The translations under genes were made by a program, and so were the position numbers. Positions 47,801 to 59,607 of a stretch of DNA of 64,000 nt are shown here, one piece after another. The DNA lies in NCBI GenBank assembly GCA_011800805.1, contig MPNW01000079.1, positions 44,864 through 108,863 on the forward strand. Direction: 5' to 3'. The DNA comes from Hirudo medicinalis (Eukaryota > Annelida > Clitellata > Hirudinida > Hirudinidae). The first letter of the stretch is position 1. Every line of letters begins with the position of its first letter. The notes under the pieces are model-generated. The model was not told the origin of the DNA. It searched no databases and was given only the letters and a program-made list of their open reading frames with translations.

Positions 47801-48638
47801 AGCTAACATCTTCAATGCAAAAAATCCACTCTTTGTCCTCAAATGAAGTTGCCTTACTATTCTTGAACAGTGTCACTGTGATGGCAACATTTTCTGGTAC
47901 AGACCAAGTTACCACACCCAAGTAAGGATTCCCAAGGGAAGGTTCCCATGTATGCAACTGTCAAATATAATTGCCCCATTACAAGGTAATTGTATTTATA
48001 TTTGACTATGCACTAGAATGCATATAAGAAATTATTAAATAATCCACATCATCATTAGCTAATATCCATCAATAAGGACCTGGTAAAACTGCTGAAGCTA
48101 CCATTATTAATATAATAATTGATATGCAAGATGGCAAACATTGAATTATTGGCAGTTTATTTACATAAACTTGGTAAGTAACCCTAACCCTAAGTCCCCC
48201 ATCCCCATGAACATTAAAAATTGCAGTTTTGGCAGTTTTACCTAAGGATCTCACAAACATTTATTCCAAATCCAATTGACTTGGTCCTTGAGTTATCACT
48301 ATAAAATTACACTGACTTCATGATATTTCATTTGTTGAAGAAAATGCAATTTGTAATGCTTAATTACAATTGCTTAATTATGGTTAATAAGGCAAAATAC
48401 CTCTGAACATTTTCTTCTGCTTCTTCTAGCCCAAACAATGCAGAGTTTATTTGGTTGCCTGGATGAAGAAAATATACTGAGCTTAAATACAGTTTGGCCT
48501 ATTATTATCACTCAAAATCAAGATTCAGATTGATCACCATTTTTTTGTACATTCGACTTTTAGCTCTTGATAGGATGCAGTAAATTGGAATTTTGAAGCC
48601 TGTTTACCAACTCTCTGAAGCCTCTTCCATACACTCAT
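41808..48638 (-). CDS. EHBP1: EH domain-binding protein 1 homologue (C2-CH-bMERB, CaaX tail)
   Basis: Endosomal adaptor that links Rab8-family GTPases and EHD proteins to actin. It starts at ATG 48638 ([20 protein letters not shown]) and ends at TGA 41808-41810. Domains in order: NT-C2 with [28 protein letters not shown] and [11 protein letters not shown] (exons near 48.6-47.4 kb); a low-complexity linker; a single CH domain with [39 protein letters not shown] and [20 protein letters not shown] (46.9-46.0 kb); and a C-terminal bMERB coiled coil with [20 protein letters not shown], [20 protein letters not shown] and [18 protein letters not shown] (43.0-42.2 kb). The C-terminus is SCIIQ, a CaaX-type prenylation box comparable to CVLQ in vertebrate EHBP1. 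NPF motifs that bind EHD proteins are not seen in the exons I read. Exon limits in the linker are approximate. Confidence 0.92.
43266..43432 (-). mobile_element. tRNA-derived SINE, copy 4 (diverged)
   Basis: On the minus strand the element reads TGCAGATTGGCTCAGAGGGT (A-box region) and GTGTTGCATTTGCAACCCAG (B-box region), then GGACACCCTTGGGTGGCAGC. The conserved tail is altered. It lies in an EHBP1 intron in the same orientation as the gene. Confidence 0.62.
43843..43870 (+). repeat. (ATT)n microsatellite
   Basis: About nine ATT units in an EHBP1 intron. Confidence 0.9.
44673..44856 (-). mobile_element. tRNA-derived SINE, copy 5
   Basis: On the minus strand the element reads GTGCAGGTTAGCTCAATGGT (A-box region), a small internal duplication of GTGCAGTAATA, then GCGTCGTGTTCACAACCCAG (B-box region), GGGGCGTTATGTAAATAG and TAAAGTGC. 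It lies in an EHBP1 intron, in the same orientation as the gene. Confidence 0.7.
44907..44951 (+). repeat. (AAC)n(AAT)n compound microsatellite
   Basis: About seven AAC units pass directly into about eight AAT units, just downstream of SINE copy 5 in plus-strand coordinates. Confidence 0.9.
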
Positions 48639-49489
48639 GTTGAAATGAGTTGTCTTGTCTATATTTTTGGATAATATGTTTAAGCAATTCTAAAAAATTA
48701 ACATACAATAAATTTAAAAACACAGAATAAACAACATTCAAAAGTATCAGAGCTGTAAGCTCTATAGTCAAATTCTCACACTTGCTTTTAAAACATTTCA
48801 ATTGAAATGATTAAAATCCTTTCAGAGTTTCATGTGTGCCAATAAAATTACCTTATATTTACGAGGTCCTTACAAAAATAAAAAATCAACTCTCAGAAAT
48901 ATCCCGAAACGGCAGCAGACTACAGCCAACGATAATAGCAGATTACGCAGAAAACAATTTGATATCCTTCTTTGTAAACTGCTAGTAAGGTACGCAGCAC
49001 ATTATGTTAGGTGAAAGTTGCTCAATTTTTTTTTAATAATTACAATCGGCGACTCCATCAACGTAAAAATTACCTCATGCGTCTAAATAAATCCATCCAC
49101 ATTTATTTTGACATTAGCTTTTATGTAAAGCTAGATTACGCAAATACAATCTTTAAATAATGGTTGAACAGGCAACGAACCAAGTATATCTTAGATGGAA
49201 ATTCTGGAACAATAATGACACAATAAGTCTTGATTAAAGAGGAAGGAAAATTTAGTGATAATGAATCCGAATTTGATTTTAGTGGCCTAAGCTCAGCAGA
49301 ATTTTAAGACCACTTCAAGACTGACTGGTTGTGTTAATCAAAAGCTTCCCCTTTGGGAGTCCCCAACTAGCAACAGACTTGATCACGGGCGTCATCTGGT
49401 GACCTTTTTATGCCTTTCCAAGACAAAAGTGGGAGTGCAGCTGTTTTAGGGGATTAAATAAATAATGAATCCCTGAGACTGAATGCAAC

Positions 49490-49690
49490 TTTCCTTTGAC
49501 GATAAAGGTTTTTAAGGCGGTATGAAACCCTGCTGGATCAGTTTGTTATCGAAAGGAAGAGTCTGTTCCAGATTTGCAGGCCATCAACGACGATGGACCT
49601 GTCAACCAGCGCTGCATATTTTGCTTACAATTTGACGAGGGAGACTCTGGCTGCTGATCTAAGCCATCACCTCCCCAGGATGTGCGCAGC
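49490..49690 (-). mobile_element. Degenerate LINE fragment (end of reverse transcriptase ORF)
   Basis: The minus-strand frame reads LVDRSIVVDGLQIWNRLFLS, then SSRVSYRLKTFI after a stop. This matches the WNSLP-type tail of CR1/L2/RTE reverse transcriptases. It aligns with the fragment at 22735-22890, so both derive from one family. It lies between the divergent EHBP1 and MSH6 genes. Confidence 0.6.
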
Positions 49691-50509
49691 ACGACTGAAA
49701 GACAGGTAGGTTGGCGCGTGACCTATCTTTGCAGCTGCATTGATAATCTGGGTATTAAAGAATAAAACTTATTGTCTTATATTATTTGTCTTTGTGGCCT
49801 TTTGAGTCTGAAAACAAAGAACGTCTACTATCTAAGAATCATTGTGAAAAAGCGAACCGGAATCTTGCCCCATTAAACCAACTAAAATGACTCCGGATTA
49901 CAAGACAAAAAAATGTGATGATTTGTCAAATGATTTGGTCACAGAACCCACCATCCCTCTTGGATTACAAACCTCGTAAAGTGAGAAATGTAACTGCTAA
50001 GAATCTGGTCAAATCAAAAAGGGTGAAGAATCATACTTCCTTAATGATATCCGTCTGAAACAGCCTGATTCACCACCCAAGTGGAGGCCCCGGTGCAGTT
50101 TGTGGTGGTAGCAAAAAGCTGACAAGCCAAAAAAGGTTTCTTTGGTTGGTGGAGGCTCCTATGCGGCGGCACATCCCGACCATGCCTAAATCCGGCACTG
50201 GATGTGCCCAGGTACATCTTTACATATTCAAATAAAAAAAAAACGGTCGACTTTTAATGTCATTCTATGAACACTATGTACAACTATCACATAACCAGGG
50301 CCACTGACAAAAATTTCGGGCCCCTAAGCAATTTTGTAATGGAAAAGCAAAAAAGTCAAGATTGTAATATTTTAAAACCCGGGTGGGTCCAAAAAAATGA
50401 CGGGCCCCCTCCCCTCTGCGCATAACATAATAACAACTATTTGTAATGGTTAAGAAGACCGAGGTCTGTGTAACAACCCCTCCTCAATTTAAATTCCTAA
50501 TATATATGT

Positions 50510-51020
50510 TTATTTATTTGTTTAGGCATATCTTAAATTTATCTAATGTATCCGCATGGATGGTTTTCTTATCTAATTTATTCCAGAAAAAACCACCCTT
50601 GTGCTAAGGAAATTATTTTTTAAGCATACCTCTAGTGGAAGTATCTTTTGTGGCTGAAAAACTGTTGAGGTAAGAAACCTTCCATTTCCAATAAAATTTT
50701 GAGGCCTCGATTAAGTCCCTCTGCCTCTCTTCTTGTCCAGGGCAGTCAGCTGACATCTTTTTACTCTATCCTCATAATTCAATGTTCCTAACCCTTTTAG
50801 TTGCCCTTCTTTATTTCAACACTCTCACAGCTTTCTTCTGGTATGGATTCCATACTCGAATGCAATACTCTAGACGCGGTCTTACCAAATTTTTATATAG
50901 TTTCAGAATTATACCTTTATTCCTACCTACTTGGTAGCGAATTATTTTCATATAGTTTTTAAGGAATGTTGCTAAATAATTTTTATTACAATTTAATAAT
51001 ACTAACGCACCATTAAACAA
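50510..51020 (-). mobile_element. Degenerate non-LTR retrotransposon reverse transcriptase fragment
   Basis: The minus-strand frame reads ILKLYKNLVRPRLEYCIRVW followed by NPYQKK, then, with frame changes, RRATKRV, LIEASKF, KNNFLSTRVVFSWNKL and DTLDKFKICLNK. This is the usual order at the end of a LINE reverse transcriptase (LVRPxLEY block, then the FFSxRVVxxWNxLP tail). Frameshifts and stops show it is dead. It ends less than 150 bases before the MSH6 start. Confidence 0.75.
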
Positions 51021-51165
51021 ACAATATTAAACAGTATTATTAATATTTTATTTACAATGTATTTTAGGTTCTCAAAAGTCCCTTCTACTCATGAATATTA
51101 ATAGGTTTTTGCGCGGGTTTCATTTGTAGCTTTTTTTGCCAGTGTTTCTATTATCCGTTTGTAAA

Positions 51166-54100
51166 ATGTCTAAAACTCCAGGTTCTGCGGGAAAGAAAAC
51201 GAATACGCTTTTCAATTATTTTGTTAAATCTCCTGCTAGTAGTGTGAAATCTTCGAAGACATGCTCGCAAAGTGATACAACCCAGAAATCTTCCCAAAAA
51301 CTAAGTGAGGTTTTCGATTTAGAGTGTCGGGAAATGTGAATGTTTGTAGTTATATGCGATTGATTGCATTTTGTTTGCAATATGTTACGAAGCAATTCTT
51401 GTCAAGCTTGTACAACATTCACAGAACTGGATTTCTCTGCTGGAGATCTGGTGTGGGCTAAGTTGGAAGGACATCCTTGGTGGCCCTGCATCGTGTCCAA
51501 CCATCCAAAAGAGGGTCAGTGACAAGATGATTTTTTCGCTTGTTATATTTATTTTGTTTGTTGTTTTTAGTTATGATTTTGATGGTTTTGTCATGCATCT
51601 TATATATAATGTTTGATTAAAAAGATAAGGATTCTTTAAATTAGGATTTCTAACAGTTACTGGAATTTTAATTTTTGGTTTGTGAATCAGGTCATCTCTA
51701 AGTCATATGTAACTTTGTGATAGGTGGCACACAGAAGAAGGAAGGCAACCTTTATTTGATTCATGTGCAATTTTTTGAAAAACCACCTTCGAGGGGTTGG
51801 GTCAAGGAAAAGTAAGTGATTGATAATAAATAAGAATCTTTGTTATTTTGCAAACTTTATGTTCATGTTTGAAGTCATGAATGGTAATCACATGTCGATA
51901 GATGTCTGACTGCACTCTAAAAGTACTTGTTTGTGATTTATTCTTTTTTGCATTTTTATGTAAATGTGACAAAAAATAAGGCTTTCTCAAGCAATTAGAA
52001 ATTCTTAAATTGAACACCATTGAATATATTATTTTGTAACTCCTAAATGTAACTTTGAATGTCTGATGTACTTTGAAGGTTTGTGAAGCCATTCAATGGT
52101 TCTAGCAACAAAGACTGTCAAAGGGGCGGAGCTTACTTCAGTTCCACTCAGAAATGGAAGGATGCAGTGCTGGAGGCTGACAAAGCCCTGAGTTTGGACT
52201 CTGATGGGAGACTGAAGTTGGTGGTTGCAATGGATTCTTCAGAAGACGAGGATGATGGCGATTGCATGGAGGTTGAAGAGACTCATGTTGAGTTGTCATC
52301 TCCTGAAAGTAAGCTGTGATTGTGATTTCATTATTATTTTAGTCATTCAGTTAATTACATTACCTATTTATTCTACATTCAATAAGTTATTAAGTCACAT
52401 AATATATATTACTGACTTGTTGTTCTAAAACTTATTCAGGTGGAAGTAAAACAGATAAAGAAAATAAGGTTCTCCGTGTTGATGAATGTTTTAATGATTG
52501 TCAACATTTGTAATTATACCTCATTTTTATTGTTATTCATTCCTCTGTTATCTTTAATGTAAATATTTCTAATTTTTGTCTCAGAGTCCTCCAGACAGTA
52601 GTCCTTCCAAAAGTCACAGAAAGTCTGGCAGAAAACCTCAGAATAAGAGGCGAAGGGTCATCGAGTCGGACGACGAGGCTGATTGTGAGTTCAAAATGAA
52701 ATATTATCACATAACTTGTTTTGCAACTGCTTGATTAAAGTTGTTAAATTTGTTTAAGAAACGCTTGTAAATGTGACTCGACAATAATGCACAAATCAGG
52801 TCTCTCGCCCGAGGATTGCTACAAACCCGATCGATCATCTTCGAGCAGTGAAGAGGAATCTGTAGGCGAGGAGGAAGATGATGACAATTGCAATGAGGTT
52901 TCAAATGATGAAGAGTCACCCAAGGTAGTTGATGCGAGTGATGCATTTCGGATGACGAGCGAATGTGATGAGATGCATTCAAAGTGTGTGCTTACATGTA
53001 TTTTCTGAAATGTAGCTCTTGAGACTCATGTTAAGTTGTTTTCTTTCATCTCGAAGATAATTTGTTTAACACGAATCTGCAAATGTCGTCAAAGAGTCTG
53101 GAAATTGCTTTATTATTGAGAAATTATTTCAACCCACGTTTATAAGACATTTATCGTCAAACTCGTGAATTGTTGGAACTCCTATTACTATTTATATTTA
53201 CTGCCATATCTCATATTAGCTATTTCTTTATTTGTTAATCTTTTTCAGAGCAGGAAAAGGAAACGAAATGGAGCCATGAAGTCTGCAAAGAAAGGCAAAG
53301 TTGCAGAAGGCGTGGTGAGGAAGGATCCATTCAAAATCACCAAAAAGGGTCGAACTGAGGTTAAGGGTGAAAGTTCAGGGACTCCTTTGGTTTCGAGCGG
53401 AATGAACAGTGAGGTTGTTCAATCTACAAAAGTGAAACTTTCTGCTTATAGCTCAGCATCAACAGTTAGTTTCATTATTTGCATTGGCAGTGAGTTGCTG
53501 CAATTTTGTTTTTGATATTTTTTGTTTTTAATTTGAAGAATCCATCATTTAGATTGATTTGTATTTGTATTGTCCACTAAACTCAATATTTAATGACTGT
53601 TAGTGTTTTGAATGAAAAAATGTCATGATTTTTCTAGATTAAAGTTGATGGATTTTTATCCTTTCATTAAAAAAAATTCATTGGTTACCAGAAAGAATCA
53701 TCATCATGTGCAGCTGCCCCTCCCCTGGGTGTTGATGATGATCGTAGCTTTCCCCATGTGGGCTTGAAGTTCTTACAGCGAGACAAAATAAAAGATGCCA
53801 ACAGAAGATCTGCCGATGATCCTGATTACGATCCTCGGACTCTCCACGTTCCAGATGATTTCCTTTCAAAACAAACTCCAGTGGGCATTAATTTTATTAA
53901 TGATTAATATTTTTTTTGTTTTTATTTGACATAATTGTTCATCAAATATTAATTTATTAAGTTATTTGGTATATTTCTAGGCAATGAGGCAATGGTGGAT
54001 CCTGAAGTCTCAATATTTTGATACAATCCTCTTCTTCAAGGTGGGCAGCATGGATTTCATGAGTCACCCATCTCATCATTCAACTTTTGATCCAAAAGAT

Positions 54101-57100
54101 TTGAGGGATTCTTGACTATCACAATTGTTTTTGCACGACAAAGTGATTATTTAACTAAAAACTCAGTCAATGATTTCAGATGGGGAAGTTTTATGAGCTC
54201 TTCCACATGGATGCTGTGCTTGGAGTCAATGAGTTGGGATTGTTGTTTATGAAGGTTAATACATTTTTTACTGCTCTCTTGAACTTATGACGTAAACACA
54301 TATTTTTATAATATAAACATGTTTGTGAATATTCTTCAAATTTATCCTTGGAGCTACAATAATGTAATCAATATTGCATAATTACATTTGAACATTGTGA
54401 TATAGGGTGATCATGCTCATTGTGGATTCCCAGAGATCTCTTATGGCAGATTTTCTGACATCCTCATCCAAAAAGGTCACAAGGTCGCGAGGGTTGAGCA
54501 GACCGAAACACCCGACCAAATGCAGGAGAGGTGCAAACAAGGTTTGGAGCATTGTTTTTTGCTCTGATTGAGATAATTTGATGTTCAATAACATATTAAT
54601 GGTCGTCGAAAAGTGTTGATGCTTGTGGCACCGTTTGCAAACCGAATTGAAACAAAGCTTTGCTTTCAGCAAAATCGACATCAAAGTTAGACAAAGTCGT
54701 GAGGCGCGAGGTTTGCTCGGTGCAATCACGAGGGACGAAGAAATCGAGTTTCATCGACGGGGATTGCTGCTCGGCCGATCACAACTTCCTCCTCGCCGTT
54801 GCCGAGAAGGTTTGAAGTATTCGTGGAGGAAACCACATTCATTTGTGATGATGATGATGATGATGATGACGATGATAATTGTTCGTACAGGTGGATGGTT
54901 CCGAGTCTCTCTATGGTGTCTGCTTTGTGGATGTGATGATAGGAACATTCCATGTGAGTTTCTGCTTATTATTGGGAATTTCATTTAATAGTGTGTGAAA
55001 TAACTTTAATTTATCAAGAATTAGAAAGCTCTCTTTTTTGAGACTACATGAGTTATTCACATTAACTGAAATTCAATTGGATTGATTTTTGGCAAATTGT
55101 GTTTCTTCTTGAGAAAATGTTTGAGATTTCTCATCTTTTACGACTGATATTCATTTTGGAGTGAATTTGAAATTTTGCTTTAGAAACATGTGAAACATTA
55201 TGAAACAATGTTGAATAATGAAAGTTGTTATTGTTGATAGTTGTGCTTGTTTGGAGTCACTCAGTTCACGATGAAACTTCACCGAATTATTAGATTTGCT
55301 AATAGCAATTATTTGCATTTCAAGGTGGGGCAGTTTAAAGATGACAGACATGGATCAAGATTAAGAACCCTCATTTCACATTATCCACCCTCACAAGTGA
55401 GGTTCATCTGTTTAAATGATCTATTGAGGTCATTTCAAATTCTAGAGTGAAATTATTTAAAGAAGTTTTGAAATTGTAATTATGATATTTGTTTGCAGGT
55501 CCTATATGAGAAAGGCAAGTTGTCTGATAAGACAAAACACATTTTCAACAGTTGCCTCAGTCAAGCCATCAAGGAAGGTTTAAAGTCTGTTCATGAGTTT
55601 TGGGATGGTGCCAAGACCTTGAAAGTTCTGTCGGAGTCTGATTATTTTGTGGAGGACGAGGAGGCTGGAGTGAAGTGGCCTCGAGTGTTCCAAGAGATGA
55701 TCTCTAAAGGTGTTTCTGATCTACTTAGTAATAATGATCAGTTATCAGTGATGTTTGTCGTTATTGATTGCACTAATTGCATTAATCGTACCAGTTGCAT
55801 CAATTGTGCTAATTGCTTTGATTGCGACCATCAGAAGACAGCCTCGGACTCACGCCCTCGGACGATTTCGTCCTCGGACTTTCTGCTCTCGGGGCCGTGG
55901 TGTGGTACCTGAGGCACTGCCTAATGGATGATGAACTTCTGAGCCTGAGATCCTTTGATATTTACAAACCAGTTGATGTCAACCACGATCAGCCCCATGA
56001 GGTTCAACGGTCGCCCCTGACAAATAAGAGAATGGTTCATTTGCTATTGTTTGAATTTCTTTTCTTCAAATCTTTGATATATTTTTGGTTGCTTCAAGAT
56101 ATTGGACGGAGTCACCCTGATGAACCTGGACGTGCTCGTCAACAGTAGCACGGGGACCTCCGAGGGAACTCTGCTTCAGAAGCTTGACTCTTGCAAAACA
56201 TCATTTGGTTGGATTTTAAAATTCTTGTGCATACCTGCCTTTGTTTTTAATTCTATTATTATTTTCTTCTTTTGAGACAGGCAAGCGACTCTTCAAGCAA
56301 TGGCTTTGTTCTCCTCTTTGTAGCATCGAGTCGATAAACGATCGTCTGAATGCGGTGGAGGACGTCATGTCGATTCCTGACATTGTGTCGCAAGTTTCAT
56401 CCATACTATCCAGAATGCCTGACCTTGAAAGATTAATCAACAAGTGTGACACTTTTGTTTGTCATCACTTTCATCAATACAAATGTTGTTGCTTCATCAA
56501 TGCAAATGTTGTTGTTGTTTCATCAATTTAGACTTTGTTGTTTCTGCTTCCAGGATTCACACTCTCAGTTCATTGAGAAGGAGCAAGAACCACCCTGATG
56601 GTAGAGCTGTGTTCTTTGAAGATGTTGTTTACAAGTCTGTCCCTTTTTAATGTTTCAGAAAGTTTTTTTGTAATATTGTAAAAAATATTCATTTTGTTTT
56701 ACAGCAAAAGGAAAATTGAAGATTTCATCACTTGCCTTGAAGGCTTTAAAAGTGCAGGAGCTGTTGTTAATAAATTTGAAGACATTGTTGAGTCACTAAA
56801 GTAAAATTAATATGTTTAATTTTAATGTGGCTGTAATGTTTTGGTGCTCTATTTTTCATATTATTCATGCTTATCTGCTTCTTGACAACCATATTTGAAG
56901 GTCTAACCTGCTGAAGAAATGTGTCACATTGAGGGAATCTGGTGGCATGTTTCCTGATCTTACAAAACATTTGGAGTTTTTTGAGGTTTGTTTTCATGAA
57001 TTTCATTTCATAATTGAGGAATTAAAAAATAGAATTGATAATGCAACCGATTAAATGTTTTTACTTGAAGGCTTCATTTGACCATCAGAAGGCTAAGTTG

Positions 57101-59607
57101 ATGGGTGTCATAAAACCAATGAAAGGTGAGTGTCTCTTGAAAGATTGTGCTTTCTTTAATTCGGCTGATGTGCCGTCTTGATTTTATTTGTTAAGTTATA
57201 ACGAATACTTGCTTTATTTGATCGGGGTGGTTGTTCTTCTCAGGGGTCAACGCCGACTATGATTCTGCAGTGAACGACATAAAATTGTGCGAGGGGGAGT
57301 TGAATGAGTCTTTGGAATGTCTCAAGAAAATGCTCAATTGCAGAGTCAGATTATTTTCTGAACTTGATTTTTGTATCTTAGCATTGGTTTTCAGTATTGG
57401 TCATGTTTTTTTTTACAATTTTCAGACATTGGCTTACTTTGGAACGGCTAAGAACCGATACCAGGTGGAAGTTCCAGAATCTCTGAGCAGGAAGATTCCA
57501 GATGAATATGAACTCACATCGCAAAGGAAGGGCTTCAAACGTTACCAGAGTCCAGAAATGAAGAAACTGTTTGGAAAACTTGTGGATGCTGAAGATAGGA
57601 GAGATGCTGCACAAAAGGACACCATGAGATGCATCTTTGAACAATTTGATAAGCAGTAAGTTGCAAAAATCAAGCCATTAATTCTGTTTGAATTTTACTG
57701 CAATGACTTACTTCGATATAAAGATTTAAAATCTAGTTTAATATTTTTAACAAAATTTCTTTTCCAGCCATGCAACTTGGATTGATGCTCTGCACTGTCT
57801 GTCCATCCTTGATATTCTCATGTCGTTGGCTGCTTACAGCAACCAGTCTGGTTTGACTATGTGTCGTCCAGTGCTTGTGCCTAACAGAAATAATGTAAGC
57901 TGCTCTTGAGCAAAACCTTTCTGGAGCCTTAAAATTGATTCCACTCCTATTTTTTCCAGGCTTTTCTTGAAATTAGGAATGGATGCCATCCCTGTGTTGA
58001 ACAAAACATCTCTGGCACTGACTTCATTCCCAACGACACCATTGTTGGAGTTTCACAAGACGTAAAATCTAATTTTCCTATGAGAATTGATTGTAACTGT
58101 AGAGTTCAGCATGATTTAAATATAAATGTATGTGATCTTTTAAATAATGTATTGGTTGATTTTTTGATATTCTTGCAATTGTTTAAGTTGAATTAATTTG
58201 TTCCAGCTGTGGAATGACTTTTACAACCTTCGGACATGTTTTTGCAGGACTCGACAGGTGCTCGTGTGCTTCTCGTGACAGGACCAAACATGGGCGGCAA
58301 ATCGACTTTGATGAGACAAGTGGGACTGATTTGTCTCCTCGCACAATTGGTCGGTTTATTTATTTTCGCCGATTTTATTGGTCACCCGAGTCTTACCACC
58401 TCATCATGCTTCCAATAGGGATGCTACGTGCCTGCTGAGAAATGCAGCTGACGCCGGTTGATAGAATTTTTACACGTCTTGGTGCATCAGACCACATCAT
58501 GTCAGGTTGACATTCTGATATTTTTCCTTGAGATTGAAATGTTTTATACTCTGATGAAATCTGCACTTTAGGAGAGAGTACTTTCTTTGTGGAGCTGAGT
58601 GAGACTTCATGTGTCTTGAGGCATGCAACAAAGGACTCACTGGTTCTTTTAGATGAATTGGGTTAGCTTGATAGGGGCTTGGGATTGATGGTGTTTGGTG
58701 ATCCAATTGTGATGAATTGAATATTTAGGTAGAGGCACTGCCACTTACGACGGAAATGCCATCGCCACAGCAGTTCTTCAAGAACTTGCCAACTCCATTC
58801 AATGCAGAACCATTTTTTCTACCCATTACCATTCCATCGTCGACAAGTTCTCGTCCAATCCGCACGTATCTCTCGGTCACATGGTGCGTTCTCAATAATT
58901 TGATGTTACTTAACTATTAATTATCAAGTCATTTATTATGTAGTTTCTTCATTATTAAAATTAATTAGTGTGTGTATGTTAATTTATTTTAAAGGTTTTT
59001 GAACTAATTTGCAAATTAAACATAAAACATTACTTCACACATAAAAAAAAACCATAGTGATCGTAAAATTAAGTGGTAGGAACATTTACATAGCATTTGC
59101 CTGTGGTTTACAGTTACAAATAAATTCCAATTAAGGCCTGCATGATTGAAAATGAAGATGATCAAGACCCGTGCCAGGAAACCATTACTTTCCTCTTCAA
59201 GCTTGCACCTGGAAACTGCCCTAAGAGCTATGGCTTCAATGCTGCAAAGTTGGCAGGAATTCCATCTCAGGTGAGGTTTTGAATGAAGTTTGGTCTGTTC
59301 AGGTACATAGTTTGGTAGTTTATATTGCTGTGTCATTGTGGAGCAGTGTTTTTGAGGCTTTGTCAAAATGCAGGTTATTAGGGAGGCACATTTAAAGGCA
59401 AAGGAGTTTGAAGAATCCACAAAAGTTATTCAGTTGTTCAGGTATCATTGTGTTTGATTGGCATCTGACTTAAAATATTTCACTTTAATTTCATAAATTG
59501 CATTGGTTGGGTTTGAAATGTTTTGTTTGTAATTGGGCAGGAGTTTGTGGACCGCAAGACAAGAAGAAGCCGAGAAACTGAGGTCATTAATTGGACAAAT
59601 TAATTAG
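51166..59607 (+). CDS. MSH6: DNA mismatch repair protein MSH6 (frame broken once in the ATPase domain)
   Basis: Partner of MSH2 in MutS-alpha, which recognises base mismatches in the nucleus. About 25 exons run from ATG 51166 to TAG 59605-59607. The N-terminus has a PCNA-binding-like TLFNYFVK and a PWWP domain ([20 protein letters not shown]). A basic and acidic linker follows. The MutS domain I block has the mismatch-contacting F-Y-E in [20 protein letters not shown]. MutS connector and lever blocks follow ([46 protein letters not shown]). The ATPase has Walker [42 protein letters not shown] and the signature STHYHSIVD. One base is missing between 58446 and 58449 relative to the conserved frame, just after GCYVPAEKC. 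Otherwise the gene looks intact, so an assembly error is as likely as a real mutation. A degraded LINE sits just upstream. Confidence 0.93.
54847..54870 (+). repeat. (ATG)n microsatellite in an MSH6 intron
   Basis: Seven to eight ATG/GAT units in the intron before the VDGSESLYG exon. Confidence 0.85.

Noticed and set aside
54623..54988. 121-codon plus-strand open frame as an MSH6 exon in that frame
   Set aside because: The conserved protein ([14 protein letters not shown], then VDGSESLYG) is in another frame and is interrupted by an intron containing the ATG repeat.
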